DNA of 64,000 nt, from positions 690,183 to 754,182 of the forward strand of contig NZ_CP113866.1 of assembly GCF_026914305.1 (NCBI RefSeq), written 5' to 3'. How positions within the stretch are numbered: position 1 is the first letter of the stretch; each line of letters starts with the position of its first letter. Source of the DNA: Caldicellulosiruptor acetigenus (GTDB lineage Bacteria > Bacillota > Thermoanaerobacteria > Caldicellulosiruptorales > Caldicellulosiruptoraceae). A program made the translations under genes and the position numbers. Under the pieces are notes generated by a model. That model saw only the letters and a list, made by a program, of their open reading frames with translations, was not told the origin of the DNA and did not search any database. This document shows positions 11,468 through 19,535 of this stretch, one piece after another.

Positions 11468-12721
11468 TTAACTAAGTATTGTAAACATCACCTCTTTCTT
11501 GATATATTTGACCAAGGCTAGAGCATTGCAAAGATCAGAGGAATTAATCGTCTTGCGGTAAGGACAAGGGCACGTTTATGCTGATGACAGGTCAACCTCT
11601 GAGAGCTTCTTGTTGTAGAAGGCTTTATAACGGACTGTGTGCTACAGCACACAGTTAGCAGCCTCAACAAGATAGTATTCTGAGAATATTGGTTACCACA
11701 CTTAGCTAATGAGGTTTCCTGGGCATTGAAATTGCCTGATTGGTATTGAGTCCAAACAAGGCCGGAGTATTTAGCTAAAGCAGCTTCATTTTTGAAGCGC
11801 TTGATATCACCGATTTCAGCGCAGATAGCAGCTGCAAGAACATCTCCTATGCCAGGGGATGGTGGTCAAGGTTTGGGAGAAAGCTTTAAGAAGTTTTGAG
11901 ATTTCTTTGTCGAGTTTTTTAAGTTGTTCTTGCATAAATCTAATATTTTCAAGAGTCATAGACAAAGCTAAGGCATTTGCCTCAGCCAACAGAGGATGTA
12001 ATCTGTATGAACGATTAGCAGCGGTTTTAAGTATTTCAGCGATTTTATTGACATCTGATAATCTGTTGTTGCCGTTGTCAGATACAAATTTAATTAAATC
12101 TTCTAAAGACATGGAAGCAATGTCATCTGGGGTGAAGTTTTCGATGATAGCGCAAGATGCCTTACCGAAGATATCAGAAAATGGACAGTCTTGAGAGTAA
12201 GTAGAGAATTTAAGGTATATGAGATTGAGAGCTCTGTTTTTTTCGCGAGTTAGATTATGAACAAGGTGGTAGCGCATTCTGGTAAGGCGTTGTAGCGCAG
12301 CATATTTAAAATCAGGCAAAGGTGTTGGATTCAGCTTACTGAACCTAACGCATTCAGCGATGATAATTGCATCGATGCTATCTGTTTTAGGCAAGAAAGT
12401 GTAGATTTTTTTAAAGCCTTTGACTATGCTTGGGTTGAGAACATAAAAAGTTGGTTTATATGGCAGCAGTTCAGATGAAGAAGCAAGATACAAGTGCAGA
12501 TGCCAAGCGTAATGTGAAGTTGCTTCCATGCCAAACTTAATACAGGATAGATTATACTGGCTGAGGCAATCAATAACTCTTTTGATTAATTCGTTAGCGC
12601 CTTCTTGATCGTTAGGCAAGGAAAAAGGTTTTTTAATCAAGTGATTTCCGGCATCATCGATGAAGAAGATAGAATTTGACTGACTACTGATATCAATGCC
12701 CACGATTAAAGTATTTGGCAA
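11468..12721 (-). pseudogene. Frameshifted IS110-family transposase (DEDD type)
   Basis: The intact N-terminal 290 or so codons read down from 12721: NTLIVGIDISSQSNSIFF, GMEATSHYAWHL, KTDSIDAIIIAE and TREKNRALNLIY. These are the RuvC-like DEDD domain of IS110 transposases. Near 11865 one extra C (ATCCCCTGGC where ATCCCTGGC is expected) shifts the frame inside the Transposase_20 segment, which otherwise continues as IPGIGDVLAAAICAEIGDIK and AALAKYSGLVW. A second shift follows near 11690 (then YYLVEAANCV), others near 11640 (VRYKAFYNKKLSEVDLSSA) and 11525, and the gene ends as LALVKYIKKEVMFTILS. The decay is mild, which suggests recent inactivation. A GGAGG ribosome site precedes the start. Confidence 0.88.
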
Positions 12722-12781
12722 TTTGAAGACCTCCTTTTTGCAAGTAGTGGTAAGAAAAAGTATTAAGCCCTTTATCCCTGG

Positions 12782-12917
12782 GGATTACACGTAATGCAGC
12801 CTCGCCGATATTAGAGCTACTTGAGCAGTTTACAGGGTGCACACATCTGACATGCTCAAATCAGATGTGGTAAACTGCCAGTGCACAGCAAACGAGTAAA
12901 CATTACTCATGTAATCC
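12782..12917 (-). ncRNA. Candidate IS110 bridge RNA
   Basis: Upstream of the transposase (its left, non-coding end) lies a 136-base region with nested complementarity. The outer helix is GGATTAC (12782-12788) with GTAATCC (12911-12917), followed by GTAATG (12791-12796) with CATTAC (12901-12906). Inside it is a second arm, CAGTTTAC (12826-12833) with GTAAACTG (12870-12877), an 8-base one-sided bulge (12834-12841), then CACATCTGA (842-850) with TCAGATGTG (861-869) around a 10-base loop. Known IS110-group elements encode a bridge RNA in exactly this position, with internal loops that pair to target and donor DNA. The strand is inferred from the transposase. Function and exact ends are not shown. 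Confidence 0.6.
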
Positions 12918-13146
12918 TTTGGGGTTCAGTCTTTCTCAAGCTGTGGCGTGCAGATATCAAAGCACGTCCAGCAGGAGGTGATCAAAAAATATCCAAATAA
13001 ACTAAATCAGGCTTAAACTTTTTCTGATATTAGTTTACCAGAGATAAAGGGCAAATTTAAACTGTAGCAGTCAATTTTAATATTCAATTTTTTAAGAAGT
13101 GAATGTTTTAAGAAAAGCTTTGTTATCAAGGTCAGTTTCCAGTAAT

Positions 13147-13178
13147 CAATTGGTACTAATAATTTAATGTACCAATTG
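13147..13178. promoter_or_regulatory. Perfect 10-bp inverted repeat upstream of the esterase operon
   Basis: CAATTGGTAC (13147-13156) and GTACCAATTG (13169-13178) are separated by 12 bases, about 65 bases before the esterase start. It could be an operator for a dimeric regulator or an RNA hairpin. There is no T tract. The rest of 12985-13244 shows no convincing gene. Confidence 0.45.
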
Positions 13179-13244
13179 AGATATGAAGTTTTAAGTGACT
13201 TGATAATCATATTATAAGAGGTATATTGAGAGAGAGGGATTTAT

Positions 13245-14759
13245 ATGTTAAGAAGAGCAGTTACAGAAAATGGAATAGTAGAAGGGCTTCCTGCATCTGA
13301 CCCGAGGATAACTGTTTTCAAAGGGATTCCTTTTGCAGCACCTCCAGTAGGTGAATTGAGATGGAAACCTCCGCAACCGTGCAAAGATTGGAAGGGTGTT
13401 CTCAAGGCTTACACATTCGCACCAATTTCAATTCAGGCAACGCCAGGATTAGATCCAAATAATATTTACACGAAAGAGTGGCATGTTGATCCTGACATTC
13501 CTATGAGTGAAGACTGCTTGTATTTAAATATTTGGACACCTGCAAAACACCCTGATGAAAAATTACCTGTAATGATTTGGTTTTTTGGTGGAGGATTACA
13601 GGTTGGTTATACTTCAGAAATGGAGTTTGATGGAGAGCGCATAGCAAGAAGAGGAATAGTATTTGTAAGTGTAAACTATCGATTGAATGTATTTGGCTTT
13701 TTTGCACATCCTCAGATTTCAGAGGAGAATAAAAATGGACCAAAGGCTAATTTTGGATTATTAGACCAACTGGCAGGAATTGAATGGGTAAGACGCAACA
13801 TTTCAGCATTTGGAGGGGATCCAAATAATATTACTATATTTGGCCAATCTGCTGGTGGCGGTTGTGTTACTGCTCATATCACATCACCTGTTAGTAAAGG
13901 TTTATTTCAAAGAGCCATCATTCAAAGTGGAGGAGGGTTTGCTCCACGTTTTAACCAGGGATATCCTGATTTGAGTGAAGCCGAAAAAATAGGAGAAGAG
14001 TTTTTTAAGTTTTTAGGTGTAAAAAGTTTGGACGAGGCAAGAAGAATAGATGCAAGGATTATATTTGAGAAATCCGAAGAATTTGGGCATAGATGGGGAT
14101 TTGTGAAAGATGGATTTTATATAGTTGATGATCCTGTAAAACTTATTATCAAGGACAATTGGCACAAAATACCTCTGATCATAGGGCATACAGCAAATGA
14201 ATTTGTGGAGGAACCCAATGTTGAAACAATAGAGGAATTCAAAGAGTATGCTTACAAAAGGTTTGGAGAGGATGCAGAAGAGTATATAAGGCTTTGTAAC
14301 GTTGATAATAATGATATTGTACAGATCAGGAAAAAAGGCGCAATTAACATGTTTGAGATAGGGAATCTGATGTGGTGTGAGCACAATGCCAAGACAAAGG
14401 ATACAACAATTTACTGTTATTGCTTTGATCCGGAGATACCAGGCGATGATGCAGGCTCTTTTCACTCTTCTGAATTGTGGTTTGTATTTGAAACCTTAGC
14501 AAAGTGTTGGAGACCTTTTGTAGGCAAACATTATGATTTAGCTCGACAAATGTGTAACTATTGGACAAATTTTGCTAAAAAGGGTGATCCTAATGGAAAT
14601 GATGCAGATGGAACTCCAATGCCAGAGTGGAGACCTTATACTGAAGAGGAAGCATTTGTAATGTTGTTTGGGGACAAACCATGTAAAGATCCAAACAGGC
14701 CAACTGAACTTATGAAGTTTATGGTGAGACATCTTTTTAAAAAGTTAAAAATAGATTAA
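13245..14759 (+). CDS. Type B carboxylesterase (alpha/beta hydrolase)
   Basis: Carboxylesterase of the cholinesterase-like family, which cleaves ester bonds. In this setting it may remove acetyl, methyl or feruloyl groups from plant-wall oligosaccharides, though the substrate is unknown. The family N-terminus FKGIPFAAPPVGELRWKPPQ is present, then SEDCLYLNIW, the oxyanion region WFFGGG, the nucleophile elbow FGQSAGGG (Ser near residue 205), and a His in FHSSELWFVFET near 408. The length of 504 residues is typical. No signal peptide is visible, so it is cytoplasmic. A GAGAGAGAGGGA ribosome site precedes ATG 13245. The beta-lactamase-fold gene follows within 40 bases. Confidence 0.92.
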   Translation: MLRRAVTENGIVEGLPASDPRITVFKGIPFAAPPVGELRWKPPQPCKDWKGVLKAYTFAPISIQATPGLDPNNIYTKEWHVDPDIPMSEDCLYLNIWTPAKHPDEKLPVMIWFFGGGLQVGYTSEMEFDGERIARRGIVFVSVNYRLNVFGFFAHPQISEENKNGPKANFGLLDQLAGIEWVRRNISAFGGDPNNITIFGQSAGGGCVTAHITSPVSKGLFQRAIIQSGGGFAPRFNQGYPDLSEAEKIGEEFFKFLGVKSLDEARRIDARIIFEKSEEFGHRWGFVKDGFYIVDDPVKLIIKDNWHKIPLIIGHTANEFVEEPNVETIEEFKEYAYKRFGEDAEEYIRLCNVDNNDIVQIRKKGAINMFEIGNLMWCEHNAKTKDTTIYCYCFDPEIPGDDAGSFHSSELWFVFETLAKCWRPFVGKHYDLARQMCNYWTNFAKKGDPNGNDADGTPMPEWRPYTEEEAFVMLFGDKPCKDPNRPTELMKFMVRHLFKKLKID

Positions 14760-14796
14760 TTTTGTTGAACCATTAAATAAGGAAGGAGTGTTGTGT

Positions 14797-15963
14797 ATGG
14801 CAAGATTTGATGATTTATCAAGGTTATTAAATAGCTTTGTAGAAAACGGTTTGCCGGGTTGTGCATGTGCTATAGCAAAGAATGGAGAAATTCTGTGGGA
14901 AGGATATTTTGGTTATGCAGATTTAGAAAGAAAAATACCCATAAATGAAACTAGCGTTTTTAGATTAGCCTCAATGACCAAAATTATAATTTGTACTGCT
15001 GCTTTGATACTTTATGAAAGAGGGAAGTATCTTTTAAGTGATCCGGTTTATGAGTATATACCGGAATATAAAGAAACATATGTATATGTAAGGGATAAAA
15101 AGGGTAATGTACGAATAGAAAAAACAAAAAATCCTATACTTATAAAACATGCTTTTACTATGACGTTAGGTTTACCATATCCTTTCAGAGACTCTCCCAC
15201 AGCAATTGAAATGAGAAAAGTAAAAGAAGAGTTGACAAAAAAATATGGGAAATATGATATAGTTACTGAAGCAAAGGCTATGGCTACAGTACCTCTTGAA
15301 TTTGAACCGGGAACACGATGGTTGTATGGATATGGGCATGATATAGTGGCAGCATTGATACAAATAATATCTGGCAAAAAAGTAAGTGAATTTTTGCGTG
15401 AAGAAATTTTTGAGCCTTTAGGAATGAATGATACTGGATATCGTTATTTTGGTGACATAGAAAATAGAATGGTTTCCTGCTATAAAAGAAATGAAGATGG
15501 AACGTTTGAAAAAGTTAAAGGGATGTTAGATGAATTTCATCAACCTGATGCAGTATATGAAGCAGGAGGAGCAGGTCTTTTTTCTACAGTAAGGGATTAT
15601 TTAAAATTTTCGCAAATGCTTGCTAACGGGGGAGTTTATAAAGGACAAAAGATAATTGGTAGAAAAACTATCGATTTAATGAGGACCAATCAATTAAATA
15701 GAAGACAGTTGTTAGATTTTAACAAAAATAATATTTACTTATCAGGATATGGATATGGTTTAGGCGTGAGGACTCTTATGAGTATTAATGAGAGTAACTT
15801 TAACAGTTCTATTGGTGAGTTTGGATGGACAGGTGCACTTGGAACTTATGTTTCAATTGATCCGAGTGAAGGTTTTTCTTTAGTATATATGCATCAGATG
15901 ATACCGAATATGGAGGAATACTATCATCTAAGAGTAAGGTCAGTTGCTTATGGTTGTTTGTAA
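14797..15963 (+). CDS. Class C beta-lactamase-fold serine hydrolase
   Basis: Member of the beta-lactamase/transpeptidase-like family (AmpC, esterase EstB, D-aminopeptidase). The nucleophile motif SxxK is visible as RLASMTKII (Ser near residue 54), a tyrosine motif region as WLYGYGHDI, and a late WTGALGTY segment in place of the HxG/KTG box. There is no signal peptide, which argues against a secreted antibiotic resistance enzyme and for an esterase or similar cytoplasmic hydrolase. I chose ATG 14797 because GGAAGGAG lies 8 bases before it; the upstream GTG at 14788 overlaps that site. It sits between the carboxylesterase and the dehydrogenase in one apparent operon. Confidence 0.88.
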   Translation: MARFDDLSRLLNSFVENGLPGCACAIAKNGEILWEGYFGYADLERKIPINETSVFRLASMTKIIICTAALILYERGKYLLSDPVYEYIPEYKETYVYVRDKKGNVRIEKTKNPILIKHAFTMTLGLPYPFRDSPTAIEMRKVKEELTKKYGKYDIVTEAKAMATVPLEFEPGTRWLYGYGHDIVAALIQIISGKKVSEFLREEIFEPLGMNDTGYRYFGDIENRMVSCYKRNEDGTFEKVKGMLDEFHQPDAVYEAGGAGLFSTVRDYLKFSQMLANGGVYKGQKIIGRKTIDLMRTNQLNRRQLLDFNKNNIYLSGYGYGLGVRTLMSINESNFNSSIGEFGWTGALGTYVSIDPSEGFSLVYMHQMIPNMEEYYHLRVRSVAYGCL

Positions 15964-16015
15964 ATAATTTTTAAAAGGTCTTGAGAGCAAAAATAATAGA
16001 AGGGGGGTCTCCTTT

Positions 16016-17056
16016 GTGGAAACGATGAAGGCTGTTGTTTTGGAAAAACCAAAAGTTTTAAAAATGGAAATAAGGAATAGACCTGTGATTATGGAGGATG
16101 AAGTATTAGTCGCTGTCAAATGTGTAGGGATTTGTGGTTCTGATATTCATTATTACGAACATGGGAAAATAGGTAATTATGTAGTGGAAAAACCATTAAT
16201 TTTGGGTCATGAAGCAAGTGGAGAAGTTATTAGTATAGGGAGGAATGTGAAAAAATTTAATGTTGGAGATAAAGTAGTTATTGAACCTGGAGTGACTTGT
16301 GGGAAATGTGAATATTGTAAGAGTGGACGATATAATCTATGTCCTGATGTTAAGTTTTTGGCTACACCACCTGTTGATGGAGCATTATGTGAATATTTAG
16401 CGGTAAAAGAAGATTATTTATTTAAAATTCCTGATAACATCGAATATGATGTTGCAACTTTAGTTGAACCTTTGTCAGTTGGTATTCATGGTGCTATAAG
16501 AGGTAATGTAAAACTTGGAGATAATGTTTTAATTTTAGGTTTGGGGCCAGTTGGGTTGTTAACTATTTTAGCAGTGAAAGCTTTTGGAGCGAGTCAAATA
16601 ATTGCTGTAGATGTCCAACCTCTAAGATTGAATGCTGCAAATGAATTAGGTGCTACTCATATAATAAATGCTAAAGACAGCAATTATAAACAATTAATAC
16701 TTGAAGCGACACAAAATGTAGGCCCAGATGTAACTTTTGAGACAGCTGGTTCTAAAGAAACGAGCAGATTAGCATTTGAAATAACTAAACGAGGTGGAAG
16801 AATAGTTTTAATAGGGTTATTGCCAGACAACGAAGTATCAGTTAATATAAATTCTATAGTTGATAATGAGTATAACATTTATGGTGTTTTTAGATATGCA
16901 AATACTTACAGAAAAGCAATTGATGTTTTATCAAATAATTTAGAAAAGGTTAAAAAGTTAATAACTCATAGATTTAAGTTCGATGAAGCAACTGAAGCAT
17001 TTGAATTTGTGAGAGAAAACAAAGACAAGTGCATTAAAGCGGTAATTACAGTATAG
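16016..17056 (+). CDS. Zinc-dependent medium-chain alcohol/polyol dehydrogenase
   Basis: Medium-chain dehydrogenase of the sorbitol/xylitol/threonine dehydrogenase group, which interconverts polyols or secondary alcohols with ketones using NAD(P). The catalytic zinc ligands are in CVGICGSDIHYYEHG and LGHEASGEV. The structural zinc loop GKCEYCKSGRYNLCP has the usual cysteines, and the Rossmann motif is LGLGPVGLL. A GTG at 16016 is 9 bases after AGGGGGG and gives METMKAVVLEK; ATG 16025 is an alternative. In context it may process a pentitol or similar sugar product, which is inference. No terminator is obvious downstream. Confidence 0.92.
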   Translation: METMKAVVLEKPKVLKMEIRNRPVIMEDEVLVAVKCVGICGSDIHYYEHGKIGNYVVEKPLILGHEASGEVISIGRNVKKFNVGDKVVIEPGVTCGKCEYCKSGRYNLCPDVKFLATPPVDGALCEYLAVKEDYLFKIPDNIEYDVATLVEPLSVGIHGAIRGNVKLGDNVLILGLGPVGLLTILAVKAFGASQIIAVDVQPLRLNAANELGATHIINAKDSNYKQLILEATQNVGPDVTFETAGSKETSRLAFEITKRGGRIVLIGLLPDNEVSVNINSIVDNEYNIYGVFRYANTYRKAIDVLSNNLEKVKKLITHRFKFDEATEAFEFVRENKDKCIKAVITV

Positions 17057-17196
17057 TTATTAATTATTCACATAAACACAAAAAATATTGAGTGGTAGAT
17101 AATTATATCATTTGGATGAATTAATAAATATTGTAAATTTAAGGCAAAACATACTTTAGGAAAAATTTTATTTTTGTATTTTTGCTTATTTTAACC

Positions 17197-17400
17197 TCAT
17201 ATTTGCTGAGCTAGCAAAGAGACAAACGTTTGTATCTGAAGATAGTTCTTTGAAAATTTCTCGATAATGAGATTTTCAAGTTCAGAAGAAAGTTTTTCAG
17301 GGAAAGTTTTAGGTTTTCTTGAATTTATCCTCAAGGGGACTATATATTCCTCTTCTTACAGTGCGCCTTGACACACCTAATATTTAACAGTCTTTAGTAT
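17197..17400 (-). pseudogene. Fragment of an integrase-type transposase (helix-turn-helix part)
   Basis: The minus strand encodes ILGVSRRTVRRGIYSPLEDK, then after a one-base shift KTFPEKLSSELENLIIEKFS and a stop. This is the N-terminal helix-turn-helix region seen in IS481/IS3-like transposases. No catalytic domain remains. It accounts for the first part of the 17057-17991 gap. Confidence 0.6.
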
Positions 17401-17477
17401 GTTTTTGTTATTTTTTTTAACGCTTTTTGGATTAATTATCTTGCTTTTTCAGAAAATATTTTCCTTATCTCGTGATA

Positions 17478-17607
17478 TGATATAATATTCATAGCAGGCT
17501 GTCCTTCCATCCTGGTAGTTTATTGATTTTTCTTTTGGATGGGAGATTACACTTTTTAATTATATTCATGATATTCATGCCAGGATAGAGACAGCTCCAA
17601 TTTTTTT
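17478..17607 (+). ncRNA. Candidate small structured RNA
   Basis: An extended -10 element (TGATATAAT, 17478-17486) is followed about 8-10 bases later by a long hairpin. GGCTGTC (17498-17504) pairs with GACAGCT (17590-17596), and ATCCTGG (17509-17515) pairs with CCAGGAT (17580-17586). CCATCC and GGATGG form an alternative inner pairing. The second arm is followed by CCAATTTTTTT, a terminator-like tail. No coding frame fits. It could also be a small inverted-repeat element. No matching -35 was found. Confidence 0.4.
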
Positions 17608-17693
17608 ATAAGTTATTCCTTAATGTTTTAAAACATTTTATCCATTGTGATAAATAACTCTGCGCCTATTTTAGTTATTCAATATATTTGTAG

Positions 17694-17724
17694 TTGACAA
17701 GAAAAATGTATATAGGAATATAAT
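17694..17724 (+). promoter_or_regulatory. Possible promoter for the GH29 gene
   Basis: TTGACA (17694-17699) and TATAAT (17719-17724) are separated by 19 bases, slightly long for a sigma-A promoter. The leader to the GH29 gene would be about 285 bases. Confidence 0.45.
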
Positions 17725-17831
17725 AAAAACGTGATAGGGCAAAACTAAGAAGTTTTTATTTTACAGTATATTGCTGGATATTCAATTTTTTGTAGAGAAA
17801 ATTGAGAAAGTGTTTCTGTAAAACAAAAGTT

Positions 17832-17839
17832 AAACGTTT
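17832..17839. promoter_or_regulatory. AAACGTTT palindrome, possible LacI-type operator core
   Basis: The palindrome lies in TTAAACGTTTCAC, downstream of the candidate promoter and about 180 bases before the GH29 start. AAACGTTT cores are typical of LacI-family sugar regulators. No regulator gene of that family lies nearby. Confidence 0.35.
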
Positions 17840-18015
17840 CACGAACTTAATTTCCTTTTTGCCAATGAGTTTTGCATTTCAAAAACAAAAAGAAAGGAGT
17901 GATATTGAAAATATCAAATATAAAATTAAATGTCATTATAGGTAAAAGATTATTGAAGACTGTTCCAAGATATATAAAAATTTAAAATAATTTGTGTGCA
18001 AGGAGGTATCTTTAT

Positions 18016-19476
18016 ATGAATGAACTTTTTAAAACCATTCAAAAAGGCCCATTTGAACCTACTTGGGAATCTTTAAGACAATTCAAATGCCCTCAATGGT
18101 TTTTGGATGCAAAGTTTGGAATTTGGGCACACTGGGGACCACAATCTGTACCAATGTATGGAGATTGGTATGCAAGAAATATATACATTGAAGGTTCTCC
18201 ACAATACTACTATCACTGGCGCAAGTATGGTCATCCTTCAAAGGTTGGTTACAAAGATATTGTTCAGATGTGGAAAGCTGAAAATTTTGACCCGGAGCAG
18301 CTGATTGATCTGTATATCAAAGCAGGTGCAAAATATTTTGTTGCTCAGGCTGTTCACCACGATAACTTTGATAACTGGAATTCTCGATACCATAGGTGGA
18401 ATGCAGTGAATATGGGCCCTAAGAAAGATATTGTTGGAATGTGGTGCAAAGCTGCAAGAGAAAGAGGTCTTCCGTTTGGTGTATCAGAACATTTGGCTGC
18501 AAGCTTTTCGTGGTTTGCGACAAGTAAAGGACATGACACAAAAGGACCATATAAAGGTATCCCATATGATGGGAATGACCCGGCTTTTGAGGATTTTTAT
18601 CATCCAAATAGGGACGAGTACGAGTTGGAAAAACAGCATGGAAAGATTGTCAATTGGTACTCGCCCAATCCACAGTGGCATATGAAATGGTTTTTAAGAA
18701 TCAAAGATTTGATTGACCAGTATGAGCCAGACTTTTTATATTCAGACGGCGGTGTTCCTTTTGGGGAGGTTGGACTCAATATTGTTGCGCATCTTTACAA
18801 TACAAGTGCCAAAAATCACGGTGGTATAAATCAAGCAGTATACACTCAAAAAGACACAAATCCAGAAGTCTATAAAATTGGTGTTTTGGACATTGAACGT
18901 GGAGCTGCCGAAGATATCCTGTCTCATCCATGGCAGACGGATACATGTTTAGGTGGCTGGTTTTATGATGTAAGAGCTGTATATAAAACTCCGCAACAGG
19001 TAATTGAAATGCTTATTGATATTGTCAGCAAAGGTGGAAACCTGCTTTTGAATATTCCGCAAAAACCAGATGGCACGCTGGATGAAGAATGTCTTTATAT
19101 TCTTGATGAGATTGCAAAATGGATAAAAGTAAACGGAGAAGGTATATATGCAACACGTCCATGGATAAGATATGGAGAAGGTCCGACAAAAGGGCAAGGT
19201 GGAGCTTTTCAGGAAAAAAAGCTTGAGTGGACGCAAGAGGATTTTAGATTTACCCAAAAAGATGGAAAAATTTTTGCTTTTCAAATGAAATATCCAGGGG
19301 ACCACAAGGCAATCATCAAAAGTTTGGGACTATCAAGTGGTATTTTTGTGAAAAAGGTAAAACTTTTGGGATTTGAAAATGAGGTTGAATTTGAACAGTT
19401 AGAAAACGCTCTGGTTATCAAATTGCCAGAAAAGTGCTATAGCACAAGATATCCACATTGTTTTTGCATAGAGTAA
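18016..19476 (+). CDS. GH29 alpha-L-fucosidase
   Basis: Retaining alpha-L-fucosidase family. The N-terminal signature KFGIWAHWGPQSVPMYGDWY contains the substrate-binding HWG, and AQAVHHDNFDNWNS carries the HHD pair. The nucleophile Asp is probably in DFLYSDGGVPFGE (near residue 245). SKGGNLLLNIP is also conserved in the family. I chose ATG 18016 because GCAAGGAGG lies 9 bases before it; a longer frame from TTG 17992 has no ribosome site. The product is 486 residues with no signal peptide, so it is cytoplasmic. Together with GH95, the island has two unrelated fucosidases (retaining and inverting) and may cover different fucose linkages. Confidence 0.94.
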   Translation: MNELFKTIQKGPFEPTWESLRQFKCPQWFLDAKFGIWAHWGPQSVPMYGDWYARNIYIEGSPQYYYHWRKYGHPSKVGYKDIVQMWKAENFDPEQLIDLYIKAGAKYFVAQAVHHDNFDNWNSRYHRWNAVNMGPKKDIVGMWCKAARERGLPFGVSEHLAASFSWFATSKGHDTKGPYKGIPYDGNDPAFEDFYHPNRDEYELEKQHGKIVNWYSPNPQWHMKWFLRIKDLIDQYEPDFLYSDGGVPFGEVGLNIVAHLYNTSAKNHGGINQAVYTQKDTNPEVYKIGVLDIERGAAEDILSHPWQTDTCLGGWFYDVRAVYKTPQQVIEMLIDIVSKGGNLLLNIPQKPDGTLDEECLYILDEIAKWIKVNGEGIYATRPWIRYGEGPTKGQGGAFQEKKLEWTQEDFRFTQKDGKIFAFQMKYPGDHKAIIKSLGLSSGIFVKKVKLLGFENEVEFEQLENALVIKLPEKCYSTRYPHCFCIE

Positions 19477-19484
19477 AACTAACT

Positions 19485-19526
19485 GGGCTATTCCATGAGC
19501 AAGGAGGAATAGCCCTGATGATTTTA
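19485..19526 (+). terminator. Terminator after GH29
   Basis: GGGCTATTCC (19485-19494) and GGAATAGCCC (19506-19515) form a perfect 10-bp stem. The tail is only moderately T-rich. It lies between convergent genes. Confidence 0.7.
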
Positions 19527-19535
19527 TCTGCTTTT

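Larger units (their letters stand above)
11460..12985 (-). mobile_element. IS110-family element, inactive; ends approximate
   Basis: The element consists of the broken transposase gene plus about 260 bases of structured non-coding DNA on its 5' side. IS110 elements lack terminal inverted repeats, so the ends cannot be set by eye. The limits given are where transposase-linked sequence and structure seem to stop. Confidence 0.55.

Noticed and set aside
13013-13210. Minus-strand open frame of 65 codons upstream of the esterase
   Set aside because: Highly AT-rich, low-complexity residues, no ribosome site and no recognisable family.
14797-15963. Secreted beta-lactamase giving antibiotic resistance
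   Set aside because: There is no signal peptide, the third motif is not a typical KTG, and the gene lies in an esterase/dehydrogenase operon. A cytoplasmic esterase-like hydrolase is more likely.
17222-17233. Perfect palindrome ACAAACGTTTGT as an operator
   Set aside because: It lies inside the transposase fragment, where it encodes part of that protein (QTFV), far from any gene start. Probably chance.
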